From NCBI GenBank assembly GCA_013433145.1, contig CM024176.1, forward strand, positions 4,584,849 to 4,648,848: a DNA stretch of 64,000 nucleotides, read 5' to 3'. Below are positions 39,971 through 64,000 of the stretch, piece after piece. A program made the translations under genes and the position numbers. Within the stretch, counting starts at the first letter, position 1. Each line of letters opens with the position of its first letter. The DNA is from Ascaris suum (lineage: Eukaryota; Nematoda; Chromadorea; Rhabditida; Ascarididae). The notes under the pieces are model-generated. The model was not told the DNA's origin and made no database searches. It worked only from the letters and a program-made list of their open reading frames with translations.

Positions 39971-42726
39971 TTTTCACGTGTTATGTAGGAAATGATCTTA
40001 ACAATAGGTTTGTGTATTAAAGGAAGATAAACTCAGTTTAATTGGGCTCAAAAGTGAGTTTTTTGCGAAGAGGCATCCCAGATGTAGCAATAGCAGCACA
40101 TAGGATTCGCTAATAATTCATTTTTCAAAGAAGAAAGTATTTAGTTTTTCCCAAAACTTTTCTTCTCTGTACTACAGACGTATAAATTATGAAATCATAA
40201 GCTTGGTTTTTTATACCTCTACTATATGAACACTGCATAATTTATATAATAGTACAAAATGGTTGACGAAATTTGAACAATGAGGAAATGGCTAAAGGTT
40301 TGCAGCTGCTGTTAATCCCAAACTAGCGGGCAGTATATTGGGCTTTTTAGCCTCATTGCGCGATTAATGAAAAGTGAATACTTCGTCTCTGATGCGACAC
40401 ACATCTTTGTCTTCTCTACCAACTTTCGTTCGCAAGTTTTCTCCGCCAATCGCTATTGTTCCATAAATGTTGCTTGTGAGAAGAAAACGATTTCATTTAA
40501 ATAACTGCAAGGTAAAAGTGATGTGGAATTAAAAAACCTAAAGTTTGTCTCTTATTTCGACGAATACTATAAATTTTCCTGCAATTGTCAACCTCTTGAT
40601 GTGGAATTTTTTGCACTTCATGCAGACAGTTTAATTGTTGGACCGTTCCCTATAGAGCGCGACATGTGTAAAGCTTTCCTTCAGCTCTCCTGGCTCAGCA
40701 TTTTTGGGAGCCTCATTTAGTACCCTTCTTGAAGAGACCTCGGAGAACCTCGTGCACGCCGTCTAAAATTTCCATCATTCGCACGCTCACCTTACATCGC
40801 ATGGAATCGACACTTCATGAACACAGGCCGAACAATTTAAATGACCTAAAAGCTGAAATAAATGGATTTAACCACTTTTTCGTTAGGTTTCGCGGCTAAA
40901 AGTCTAAGGTGCGAAGGTCAGGCAGTAAATGTCTCGGTATTTAACAACCCGAACATTGGGGGTTCCCGTTGTTAACGAGACATTACGTCTGAACTGATTG
41001 AGTCTCCTATATCAGAATATTTGACGTATTACTTTACAATTCCAGTAGTGGCCTTATTTCTTTATAAGATTTTGCTTAGTGTCTCCTATTTCAGAGGTAC
41101 CTGAATGCATCATTCAACGTCATGTTAACTTAGTGATGACGACGATGCGGTAATAGCTGACCATGCGTTGTTCTAATGCTTTTTCCATTATCACTGAGAG
41201 TACGGCAGAGAAGCTCATTTGAATGTCATGATGTTATTAAGGAATCGATGAGGAACAATATGACCAACCAGAGGTTATCATCCACTTTCGCATGCACGAG
41301 AGCGCTTCGTTAAATTACTTGAGGCAATGCTCTTTGATATTCTCATCCTCATCGTAGAAGATCAGTTTAGCGTTTGTACGCACCCGTTAACTGCATTTCA
41401 ATGGGGTGCTGAAAAGCTAAAACATACGTTGCGCTTATAAGTTTTCGATTTAACCGTCCTTTATTTATTAAATGAGATTGAGTTAGTGAATTTAAGAATC
41501 AGTTTTTTTTACTTTCCGTCGAGCGAAGGTAGAAAGTCCTGAGCTTGTAGATTTGCTTGGTGTAAGCATTCGCGAGGCATGATCCGGCCACGCGGTTTTG
41601 TGGCCCTAAGCCTAATTTAGCAGTAAATTTCAGATCCTCCAACCTTTCATATTTCCCAATCACTTAAATGGCGAAGTCAACAGTAGGCTTAAAATTACAT
41701 CGAATGTAATAACTGTATCGCACACCTGTTAGACAAGAAATCACACTAAATCCTTAAGCGGTTACAAATTTCATATATTTGCCAGTCATATGATTAAACT
41801 GGCACTCACTTTTGAACTTCATCGATATTAGCACTATCGCCTACATCAAACTTCCCATCACTTATTGCTATTTCGGTTGCACTTTCTCATCCGTGAAGCT
41901 ACCTCTGGCTTCTGAACTGAATCTCATCTTCTGCAATTCTGATGAGAAGTAATACTCCATAAATTACCCTCGCGGCGTTGAATTCATGTTCTATTTGCTG
42001 CAATTATTTCTGCTATACGGTTAATCGTATTTAAATTATAAACTATTTATGAGCCATTCACAAAAATATTAACTTTAACGTCACGTCGTATTTAAAAGGC
42101 CTCAACGCAAATAATATTGAAATCGCTATAGGATGTCTTATATATGACGAATTTTTCTGATGGCACTGTTCCATTCTATCCATCTAATAGATATGAAACT
42201 ATCGGCTTACTCTTCTATGTTCAAATATTGAGGTCCCTATGATATTAATATGAGCAATAGCTGCCTATTTTATGCGGTCATAAATGTTCACAAGATTTAA
42301 AAGCCGTGTTATTGCAACTTGTTGTAGGTTCATTGTTTCACATTGGATAGTAGTCAGTTCTACGAATGTCGTACTGATCAAGTGAACTAATCGGCTACTT
42401 TTGAAGTCACAATGCTAGCTTAAAGGAAACTTTACGACTCTGAGATCTATTCGCTTTTCACTCGAATAGCTTTGTCACCTATTGCAACAATCCCATTAGC
42501 CTATAATTCTCTGCGTTTTGTTTGCATCACTTTGCCGTACAAATCGAAGCCACGTTGACTACACTTCAACTTTTTGTGTAATTGTCATCTTTAGCTAGCG
42601 TTTGGAGTAATTACAAAAAGGAGCCTGGAAAACGTCGCTGCAACTTGTCCATTCTCCGCTGTGAATTTTAGAGGCACTACTGTATTTCGTCGCAAATTGC
42701 TTTTTGTAACGATCAGCTTGGCTCGT

Positions 42727-42978
42727 CTAGTTGTCCAGGTCTCCTTGAGGATCTGCACCTTCTATCGAGATGCGGTAAAGTGAGCTGCGAGATGGTACGG
42801 TGTGAGTGATGAACAGTTTGTCACACTTGTACAGAAGTAAGGACTCGTCCACAATGATGGATTGGATCATCGGCACGATCCCATATTCGCACCCAGCGAA
42901 CTCCGCCCTGCGGCCGATCTTCTCACGAGCTTGCACGACAACAGGTAGGCGCAATCCTCCCTGCGAACAGTCTAGCAG
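42727..42978 (-). CDS. Terminal exon of an unrecognised minus-strand gene
   Basis: The acceptor ATTAATTCCAG is followed by 84 codons in phase 0 up to a TAG stop at 42729-42727. The sequence is GC-richer than its surroundings and has strong coding-like wobble choice. It begins LLDCSQGGLRLPVVVQ, contains IGRRAEFAGCEYGIVP and ESLLLYKCDKLFITHT, and ends GADPQGDLDN. The alternating hydrophobic residues and spaced cysteines suggest a beta-rich, perhaps extracellular, domain. No family is recognised. Upstream exons should lie toward 43.4-44 kb. The real gene model needs transcript data. Confidence 0.58.
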   Translation of the reverse strand: MLDCSQGGLRLPVVVQAREKIGRRAEFAGCEYGIVPMIQSIIVDESLLLYKCDKLFITHTVPSRSSLYRISIEGADPQGDLDN

Positions 42979-43435
42979 CTGGAATTAATAAACGAGCACA
43001 TCATCCCCCTTTATATTCTCTCGATTCTAACTCAGACTAGCCTCACTGCGTATACTGGACAGTTGTTTGATCTGCCTGCATGCTGTTGACCTTCTTCGAC
43101 TTACCTTGCACTGTGCACTATTTCTGCTTGATCTATACCTGATTGGTCAACTTTACACTTATGCAGTTATTCTTAAATTAGTATGTGAGTTTTGTCCTTT
43201 TCCTGGCACTCGTAACGTAGAAAAGGGTATGACACAAAGGTGGGTAACAGTTACCTGAGCTTCTTATTTCATGTTTTGTATGGTCTTTACTTATCCTGGC
43301 CTGTCTTACAGCACCAAGTCTTGTGATAATTACATAGAGGTATGTTGCATCAGTTCTCTAACGCATAGCAATGATAATCCTCACTTGACAGCCCATAGAA
43401 ATGTTTCCTGGATGTTCATGACCTAGTACTCTGTA

Positions 43436-43813
43436 AAACGCCGTCGATACAAACCGTGATATTTTCCATGTTCGACGAAGAAATACCCTTCAGGCTTGGA
43501 CTTGGTAATAAGGCAGTTAATCTTTGACATTTTGACATTATCCACGATGTGTCCGATGAAACAACCCACTGATGAAAAATGCAGCGGCAATACCCGTGCG
43601 ACCGGTCGTAATCTGTGCACATTGTTTAGTTTCACGTTCACTTGCGAAGATCACCTCAAAACTATGGAGTTTGCAAGATGAGGGAAGCACAAGCACAATT
43701 GTTCGTTGCCCGTTGGTCGTTAGCTTAGACATGCAAGCATCTAAGAAGGCCTGCTCCAGCCGAAGTGGAAAGAACATCGTGAATCGATCGGCTTGGCCAT
43801 GCTCCTCAAAACA
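43436..43813 (-). CDS. Probable upstream exons of the same minus-strand gene; exact splicing unclear
   Basis: Two coding-like blocks are visible. From 43813 down to about 43650 one frame reads HGQADRFTMFFPLRLEQ, then QRTIVLVLPSS, after an acceptor-like TGTTTTGAG. From about 43570 down to 43436 another frame reads MSKINCLITKSKPEGYFF, then GKYHGLYRRRFTEY, with very coding-like codon use. Two ways of splicing join them: a GTGATC donor (phase 0) or a GTGAAC donor (phase 1), both to the TTTTTCATCAG acceptor near 43570. These give different downstream frames, and only the less convincing frame reaches a phase-0 donor that fits the 42978-42727 exon. I therefore do not fix the exon ends. No family recognised. 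Confidence 0.35.
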
Positions 43814-44183
43814 GAATTGTGGTAAACATCGTTGTGGAGTGTCCTATCGATTGCCTGCAGGATGATAAACGGAAGCGAGGCAGCGATGTAATGCACAAGT
43901 AAACTATGTGTGTATGTGCCGGTGTATTTGTGTACTGGGTGTGGGCGTGCGCTTGTATATGCATCACATGGAATGGACAATCGGAATTCATATGACGAGT
44001 TGCGCATTGAACCGCCGAGCTTATCAGATTTAGGGTGGTTGGCAGTGAGTGGAGTCGATGATTACGCCTCGAGGTGTTGTTCACTGATCAGCTGTGGCAA
44101 CGATTCGTTGGTGCTTGCTCCAGCTCGTGTCTGCAATCGTAGTTCATTTCTTATATTCTTATTCCACTACTGCTGCGACAAGT

Positions 44184-44199
44184 ATACTTCTTATACAGA
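44184..44199 (+). promoter_or_regulatory. Acceptor-like site just before the GDH start codon
   Basis: A T-rich stretch ending TTATACAG stands one base before the GDH ATG. In nematodes such a site directly upstream of a start codon is typically where a spliced leader is joined, or where a 5' UTR intron ends. A short stretch at about 43974-44047 ends in a GTGAGT donor and could be an upstream non-coding exon. The sequence alone cannot separate the two cases. Confidence 0.35.
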
Positions 44200-56572
<12,373 letters not shown>

Positions 56573-56665
56573 ATTCAACCTTCGATGTACGTTGTGCACG
56601 AAATCTGTCTCTTTACCTCACTTTAACGTTTTTTATCGTTATTGAAGCTCCTCTTCTTTATTGGA

Positions 56666-56693
56666 AATAAAAAATTTCTTTATTGAAAATAAA
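56666..56693 (+). promoter_or_regulatory. Two polyadenylation signals for GDH
   Basis: Two AATAAA hexamers (56666-56671 and 56688-56693) lie about 95-120 bases after the GDH stop, within a short duplicated CTTTATTG-GAAATAAAA motif. The distance and orientation fit a normal 3' UTR. Confidence 0.6.
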
Positions 56694-56742
56694 ATGAAAT
56701 TTGCATCGGAAAGTCCCACGCACCATATTTTCCTAATTTTAG

Positions 56743-56753
56743 CCCCCCCCCCC
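56743..56753. repeat. Poly-C run (11)
   Basis: Just downstream of the GDH polyadenylation signals. Confidence 0.95.
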
Positions 56754-57434
56754 GTCATGCCTTCTTTTCGTTACTATAAGAGTTCCACCTGAGTTGTTGG
56801 TTTATATAAAAGCTTATTGGATGAGCTGGCGTGTGGAGCCACTGTTAGCATGTGCGGTCCGCGCTTCATTCTCCTTCATCCCTTCATACGCCTCTGTCAT
56901 CAATTCTCGGCGACATGCCTAATTTCCAAGTCACAAATCTTCACTAGTCTGCCTCTTAATTCATCATACGCCGTAAATGTTCGAACTCAACTTGCCCTCG
57001 CTCATTCAAATGAAGTCCTTTCCCGACGTTGATCCCCTTTCTGCTTTTGGAGATGAAAGTTCGCACACCTCTGCTCGCAGCATCCCTTCAATATTTTTCG
57101 CATGAATTCTGTTGAACTTGATAACCCCTTCATCTGATATGAGTTTACGGTAAGTGATCCACAAACAGAGGTGTTGCACATCGAAGGTCGGCCAAAGTCT
57201 TGTTGTCACACATTGCACAGAATCTTATGTTATGTTTCACGGAAATAAGTATGCCTCTGTGCACAATATTACTGCAATTTTACGGTGCGAGGTGGGTTAC
57301 AACCATATTAATATGTCGTTCGCAAACACTAAACAAACATGTGTCTATCAAACTTGAATTGCTTTTATTTGTGCACAATTTGTATCCAAAATTCGATTCG
57401 TAGGTAACCTTTATGATCGATGGAAGAGAATTTC

Positions 57435-57554
<120 letters not shown>

Positions 57555-58591
57555 CATTATGATCATTCAACCATGGCACTCCTTAGCGGAGAGCTCGTCA
57601 CCCATCTGTACGCAGAAAGGAAACAGATGATTTTAAACTTTATGTAAAATCAACGTAAAAAAGTCCCCAACAGAAAAGATTGTCATTCAACGGCTTACTT
57701 CCTCATCAATATCTACTAGAGGTACCAGTTAGAACGCCTCCCTCCTTTACTTTGCACCTCCATTAGTGAAAAACTTGCCAAGATTCAATCCGTCGAAAGG
57801 TTTTGCAATGACAGGTATACTCAAGAAACAAAGAGTTGATAAAACAATATTTATTTTAAACGTAACATGTAAATTTCTGGATAAAATGCAAATTAGGTAT
57901 AAGGAAAGCCTGTTGAACACTATGCAGCAAAAAACTGTGCAAAATACAGAAGAGAGAAGAAAATTCGGAGAATATATTCTCCACTTCAAGCAACCTACGA
58001 GGCTGCTGCTACAAATCAAAAAAAGAAAGGAACAGTGATAGAGGATATCGAGTTCGAGGCGCAATAAACGGTAAAAATCGAAGATAACGACCACAACCTC
58101 TATTCCATGACCCGTCAGATCGTCACAATCTTTTTGTGAGTCTCTGAGATTTTACAATTAGCTAGTTTCCATATTCCCCTTTATATTTACTAAAATGAGC
58201 AAAGTTTTTCCTTTTACTGTTCTCAACTATAGAAGGGCCTAAAGGACAGACGGGAGCACCTGCTCTAAATAAACGTTTAATCTAGTTAGTAGGAACCCAC
58301 AAACACCGCTTCAGTATCTGAGAATTTAAATATCCTTGATAAAAACCATCATCAAATGTGGAAAAAGGCAAATTTTAATAAAACGGCCGCGCCAAATGAA
58401 AGTGAGCACATGGAAACGAAGCTGGCATCCGACAACTTCCCAACCAAATCGTCGAGCATTGCACTTCGGTTTCATCCACAAATCAACGCCGACAATAAGC
58501 CTAACTTCTAAAGCTCAAAACATTCAACATTTCACATAAATCACAGCACTGACCGACTAATAAAAAACGTTTAGGATTTCAATGAGAAAAT

Positions 58592-61500
58592 CTAGGCAGT
58601 ATAAGTGTTCGATGTAACCCTTCCTCCCGTTCCGGTCCAGTTCGTATGCACGAATTTCCCTGGATTCCACATCATTTCGTAGGTGTGTGCACCGAAGTAA
58701 TCACGTTGTGCCTGAAACATTCAAAAACTGTTTCAGTTCAATAAATCTTACAACTACGATAAACGAGGATGCCAGATTGATTCAGATTTCAGAACAGCTC
58801 ATGGATTACCTGATCAATGGTCAATTTATTAATAATGGTCAGCGAACGCATTATAGAAGTTATAAAAGGACAAAAGCCGACACGAAATTGATGCGTTCAA
58901 AGACGAAAAAAGGAAGAAGTGACCATCAGCGTCCACTGGAAGTAGGATCGTGCAGGTGGAGTATCATTTCTGAGATAGAAGAAACATTGCCACATTTCAC
59001 ATGCTTCCTGGAAAGTTCTCCACCCCTTCTACCAAAAAATGGCTCCCTTCACTTACTATTACGGATGAAACCTGCAGGGTTTCCAGAAGAAATCCAACTC
59101 CATCTCCCCTCAAATCACCGATCAACGGGTCGATGGTCTTCCATTTTCGAATCCTGAGCGATCAAATACGGGCATATTTCTCGGAATTCGGATCCTATCT
59201 ACCATTCGCCGTCCGCGAATTTTTCCCCTCTTCGCGCAAACTTTTTTCGCTCCGCAAAAGAAAAAAAAACTGATTTGCAATGAAAGAACGACTATTTTAA
59301 TGGTCACGGTGATTTATAGGAAATGTTGTGATGTAGATCAAAGCAGCACCGCTTGTTTCAATGTTTCTCATCATTAGTACGCCAACAAATAAACAAATAA
59401 AAAGTGCGGAATATGTAACAAATACCACCTGTCGAGACCTCTTCCTTCTCCTTAACTCTGCTGTGGCATATTTTTATCACATGATCTTTTAAAAAACCGT
59501 GGTGCTTTAGGCCATCTAGAATAATAACCATAATTATATTTGTTAATACCTGTATTAGATTAGCAGGTAAAACCTCATGGCGATAACCATCATAGAATGC
59601 AAGTGCAGTGCTAAATGCCGGCGTCGGAATACCAAGCATTGTCGATGTTGCACAAACCTTACGCCATGAATCCTCAAAAACGGTACCGTACATACGGTGA
59701 CAAATGGAAACGGAAGTTTTTTTGATATTCTCAGCCAATGGGAAAACGGACCCTCTCTATATACTTTTGTTTTAGTCCCTTAGAGCAGTAGTATCAGGTT
59801 CAGTTTTACCTCAAACTTTTTTACGTGGTTATTCTGCAATAAAACTCAATTCGAGAAAAAAAGAAGCATTCATTATCGTGCCAATAAACTCCCACTACAT
59901 TTAATGCCGGCTCACACGAAACAGGAATATTATATTGGAGAACATTCAGAGGTGATGAGAAGAAAAAATATTTAGGTCTTATTCCCCTTCATCCTCTCCC
60001 CGTATTTTTTACGGCCGACGTCTGCATATTATTGCCATCAGAAAACTGAAAAGAGGGCCTAACTTCTATGTGGTGTTGGCATCAGAAGCCCTGAAGAAAT
60101 GGTTGTCAGAATGGAAAAAATAGAAGCAAGCAAGAGCGTGGAAATTGTACCTGACACTGGTGAATGGCGTTTGTGAAGAACTTGTCTAGCAGTAGATTGG
60201 TTAACTTTGGATTCTCATCGAAAGCACGCTTAATATCGCCCAAAAATCGTGAGCGTATAATGCATCCGCCACGCCACATCAACGCGATTGCACCGAAATT
60301 CAGTTTCCAATCGAAATGTCGACTCGCCTCAGCAATAAGCATGAAACCTTGCGCATAGCTCACGATCTTCGACGCATACAATGCCTGAAAGCCAGATTGC
60401 TCCCACATTCATATGCCTGCTCCGTTTCGGTTAGCGCCTCAGTCATGTGAATAAGCTGCAGTATTGGGATGGTTGGAAGGCCTAGAGAAAGGCTAAGCCG
60501 TAAAACTCCGATCTCAGCTCTTCACCTCCCCAAAATCTGGGGGATTATAGTTCTCTTCTCTCTCAACAAAAATGCCGCAGAATCCGGAAGCATCGAGGCG
60601 AGAAATCAGGAGTTTCATGAATCTTAAAAAAGAGTACCCCATTATGCAGCGTTTTTCTGGCTTCTTCTCAAGAGGAAATCCAAACAAGCTGCTGTGCATT
60701 ACTTTCACGTCGAATTACAACATCTCAAAAATTCACTGAACCTATCATTTTTCACGTGGTAAATCAATGGTGGCTAAGCGAAGAACATTTCTCTTAAAAC
60801 GGTATGAACTGAGCATGGAATGCAAACAGTATGAGAAAGAAAAAACAGTAGGACGATAAGACCGTGCATTTCCGCCAGAAAAGTTTCTTCTAGCCACGAC
60901 TCTGGTCGCACTATTCACATAATTATCTAGAACTGTCGAGAGATTTTTTTGTAAAGTCCGACATTCACATAATCGTCCTTTGTAAAGCAACGTCCGACAA
61001 CCGTCGAGAGAAGAAATTACATAGCAACATAAGGGAGTGCATACTGCCCCCCCCCCTCCATCCCCACCTGAATAATGCGCTTACAAATTCTCGCTGACGT
61101 TTGTTAAATTTTTATCTGTTTGCATTTGCAGTGATACCTAGTAAGGAATGTCTTTCCACTCTCTAAATATATCACCATTCCCAGTACACTGACTTCGACT
61201 GATGCTGTCTACTGCATCATCACTCCATTCACTTGGCATCTCTCCATCAAATCGTGTCCGAACTTTTTACATCATTTAATTCTGTTTCACTTTATAATCG
61301 AATAAATAAAACAACTTGCAATCTACCAAGGAATCGAGTTAAATCCATCAAGCTGGCATTCAATAATGATCACATTTCACAACTCACCTTCCTAATATGT
61401 TCTATGAACTCTTTCTTATCCTTCACATAATCCTCCGATTTCGTTTTCGGCCCAACAAGGATCTTAGAGGCGGCAACACGCTCCGATTTCAATGACGACA

Positions 61501-63018
61501 AACAGCGTGCGAAAACTGCCTCACCTATAAACAAAGAAAAAGGTTTGGAGGACCAAAGGAAGAAACGCGGAAAAAATATCAAAAAAACATCTTTCATAGA
61601 TAGAAACTATGTATACCGGTTATAAATGATAGAAATTAGTGGAAGGCTTACATATATCGAACAGGAAGATGACGAATCTAAGGCAAATTGTAACAGATCT
61701 TTCCCCTTCCCTTCCTAGCTCAAATATAAGTTTTCAACGATACAGTCTGTAACACACCGTTACTCCATCGAGGTTCGCTATACAAACCACCAAAGTCATT
61801 GTTATGGGAAACAATCATGCATTGACTCATTTCAAACAAACGAGCGATAAATATTTTCCTCTGCTTCTTGCTAGCACACTACAAACCCGTTGCCTATTGC
61901 TTTTCACTGCAGTGATTCTATGAAGGTTGTTGCACTTGCTAGGCAAGTTGGTTCGTCAATTAGCTACCGCATTAACGCGCCGTCAATTCCCCAGTAATGC
62001 TGCAAAGTCATTCACAAAATTGCTCCACCAATTAAGATTCGTGAAGTGGTGCACGAATCTCTTCCTTGCAATGGAACAATGCGAGACGATGAAATCATGT
62101 TGTGCTTTTGAGACCGCTTTCCTAGACTTGACGCCATTTCTCGAAGGAGTGACTTCTCGCAAAACAACGTTGTGGAACTAGCAGCACTTCATTCACATTC
62201 AAAATGGGTTTCCGAATGTGCATTCTGATTGGCAATTAGCATCTCTTTAGCAACAAAGGACGATTAAGATCAATTTCGATTGATTAGAAGGATTCTTTAC
62301 GAAACTGCTCTCTCTATCGTATCGCGTATTCACCGACATACTCGCCTTAACTCCAAGAAGCACTTCCTCCACATTTATAAATACTTATACAGAATGAAAA
62401 AAAGCCCAAATGAACCATTGTAAATGCAACCTATCAACGTCACTGGAATACCGTAAGTCAACGCAGCAATGCCCGTCCATTTGCCTGTTCCTTTCTGAAA
62501 CCAACGAACGATGTCAGTCATCGAATAATCATAAAAGACTTCGGATCTAATTTGTTCGCGTTTGAAAACATTCCTCTGAGGCATGGGCTCGTTTTGCCGC
62601 TTCTATCAGAACGAACAAAAAAGCTCCATAAAATCGTGTCTTTTTAGCGGCGCATATGACATTTCGAAACTCAAAGAATTCATTCGGAAGCAGTTGTGAG
62701 TTCAACTCTTCCTCCGTAATTCTATTTCATCGAGTGGTTTTAACTATCACATCTAAATGAGGAGTTCGGCTGAAAATTGTAAAAATTGATAAAGTTGTCA
62801 CCATAAAAGATGGTTAACAAATTACATTTAATCTCGAGCTTAGTTAATATTTAGCGTATAAGCAGTCAAATATAGGTGGAATCACTCGGTACCTGGCCTG
62901 CAGTATCCCTGATTTGAGGCAAAAGTGGCTGGCCCTTTTCATCTTTGAATCGCAATATTTCTGCCGTTATTTGGATCAAATATGAATCGAGTTCACCTTT
63001 ATTCCATTCATCAAAGAC
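58592..63018 (-). CDS. PGD: 6-phosphogluconate dehydrogenase, decarboxylating; C-terminal half, cut by window edge
   Basis: Oxidises 6-phosphogluconate to ribulose 5-phosphate and CO2, making NADPH in the cytosolic pentose phosphate pathway. Exons in transcript order: 63018-62893, 62494-62431, 61524-61388, 60384-60151, 59672-59550, 58711-58592. All join in phase and give 267 residues plus a TAG stop at 58592-58594. The family signature IRDTAGQ/KGTGKW spans the first junction seen. The all-helical C-terminal domain follows with [53 protein letters not shown] and the C-terminal tail [12 protein letters not shown] through [10 protein letters not shown], which in this family reaches into the partner subunit. 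The N-terminal Rossmann domain (about 215 residues) is missing; I see no exon for it between 63019 and 64000, so it should lie beyond the right edge. The gene points tail to tail at GDH. The exon at 59672 uses an unusual TTTTTGAG acceptor. Confidence 0.96.
60913..61010. repeat. About 50-bp degenerate tandem duplication in a PGD intron
   Basis: ATTCACATAAT, TGTAAAG, GTCCGACA and GTCGAGAGA elements recur in order in two adjacent blocks. Confidence 0.7.
61047..61056. repeat. Poly-C run (10) in a PGD intron
   Basis: Uninterrupted C run between the PGD exons at 61388 and 60384. Confidence 0.93.
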
Positions 63019-64000
63019 CTAAATTGATATGAAGATCACGTCTCGTCATTATACGAGTAAATTTTTTTAAACGGCATTCGAATGGTCGACGATGAGTAGC
63101 AGTTGACCTTTAGACGCAAGTTTATAATAGTAGATTCCTATTTCGTGAAAACACTATGAAGTTTCTAAATTGAATTCCTGCACTATCATCAGCTGCGACT
63201 CAGTTATCGGGCAACGCAGAGGTCTCTTACCCACCAATGAAAGGAAACAAAGTGATAAGTAAGAACAAATACAACAGATGAAAAGCAAAGTTTTGAGCAT
63301 TGCTTAAGGGAAATATTGCCTAATATCAGCCTATAAAAATAAAAGACCCCTCTGGGGGAACAGAAAAACGAAAAAATCACTCGAACATAAGGAAGGCTCC
63401 TTTATATTTTAAAAGCTCTTACTCAGCAATAATATGCCAAAAGATATCAGCACCCTAAGATGTGCCAAGGCCAGGTCTATTCAAGGAATGCACCCGCTAT
63501 CTCGAGAGAAAAGCTTTTGCAAGCAAAATTCTCAAGAAGGTTATATTAAAAAAGCTCCTAAATAAACGAATATTGGTCATCCTCGTTTCTTGTGAAAAGA
63601 ATAGACAATAAAAAAGACTAATACCATTAATATAAGGGGATGCAACTAAATGACTCAGCCAGTAACTGGCACCGTTGAAAAACTTCGACGTTGATCCTCT
63701 CTCTCTCTCTTATGCAGTCTCAGTTTAAAAAAAGAGTTTTGCTCGATTCGATAAACATATTGCAATCTGCACCAAAATAGAAGAGTTGTGACTCAACAAA
63801 CTTTCAATGTCACTAGAGAAGAGAATTCTAACTTACAATTTGAAAAACAACTAATCTGTCATTGTAACAGTAATATCTTTGCGTTATACTACAACGCTCT
63901 CACTTAACGATGAATTAAATGAATTAATTCTCAAAACAAACATTCTCTCAGTGAGACGAATTCTTCAACATTTCACTGCAAAGAAAATGGTTAAACGAAG
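63019..64000. other. PGD intron running off the right edge
   Basis: No segment on the minus strand reads like the conserved PGD region expected before VFDEWNKGE (the HNGIEYGD segment and what follows it), so this whole stretch is probably one intron. A short CT repeat lies at about 63697-63711. Confidence 0.6.

Larger units (their letters stand above)
26931..42726. other. Nearly 16 kb without a defensible gene
   Basis: Open frames of 60-110 codons are about as frequent as expected by chance here. The more protein-like ones, all plus strand, end at 28471 (after a CCATAG acceptor at 28239), 31098, 32719, 39362 and 40720. None has a partner exon or a recognisable family. GC-richer islands lie at about 27660-28060, 31990-32300, 34650-34820 and 37985-38240. 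The latter part, 38.3-42.7 kb, shows little beyond the tRNA relic. Confidence 0.45.

Noticed and set aside
57747..58094. 115-codon hydrophobic minus-strand frame
   Set aside because: It is the reverse of a Lys-rich stretch in the GDH-PGD gap; no start context, splice sites or family.

Overview
This is a eukaryotic window, almost certainly from a nematode. It is visibly AT-rich. Coding sequence is split into short exons separated by long introns, most 3' splice sites have the worm form (TTTCAG, TTTATAG, TTTCTAG), and the two recognisable proteins read like worm orthologues. The sequence does not settle the species; a parasitic nematode with expanded introns is my guess.

Left part (about 0.5-26.7 kb, minus strand): a long gene I cannot name. 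Its last six exons (4809 down to 485) join without breaking frame and end in a Ser/Thr/Asn-rich protein with a basic TRKRKSERP stretch and a PLDLT motif of the CtBP-binding type. Helical, basic exons further upstream (5353-5578, 7309-7431, 22312-22440) have compatible phases and probably belong to the same gene. A GC-rich candidate first exon lies at 26600-26696. This looks like a transcription regulator or cofactor with introns of several kb, but no DNA-binding domain is recognised.

Middle part (about 26.7-42.7 kb): no gene I can defend. It holds poly-C tracts, a tRNA-like relic, small duplications and several GC-richer islands.

Right part (42.7-64 kb): an unrecognised minus-strand gene ends at 42727. 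It is followed by a complete ten-exon glutamate dehydrogenase gene on the plus strand (44200-56572, 539 residues). Tail to tail with it, on the minus strand, lie the last six exons of 6-phosphogluconate dehydrogenase (63018-58592); its N-terminal exons are beyond the right edge. Mitochondrial GDH links glutamate to the TCA cycle, and PGD makes NADPH in the pentose phosphate pathway. They share no pathway step, so their adjacency is more likely synteny than function.

Other features: three (TA)n arrays of about 90-115 bp, eight pure C/G runs of 10-18 bases, many 14-50 bp tandem duplications (one copying the splice acceptor of GDH exon 2), a pair of diverged repeats of roughly 92 bp at 17.2 and 18.0 kb, and two perfect palindromes 28 bp apart near 4.1 kb. 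I found no CRISPR array, intact transposon, rRNA or intact tRNA. I found no clear novel system; the most interesting unexplained object is the minus-strand regulator gene.
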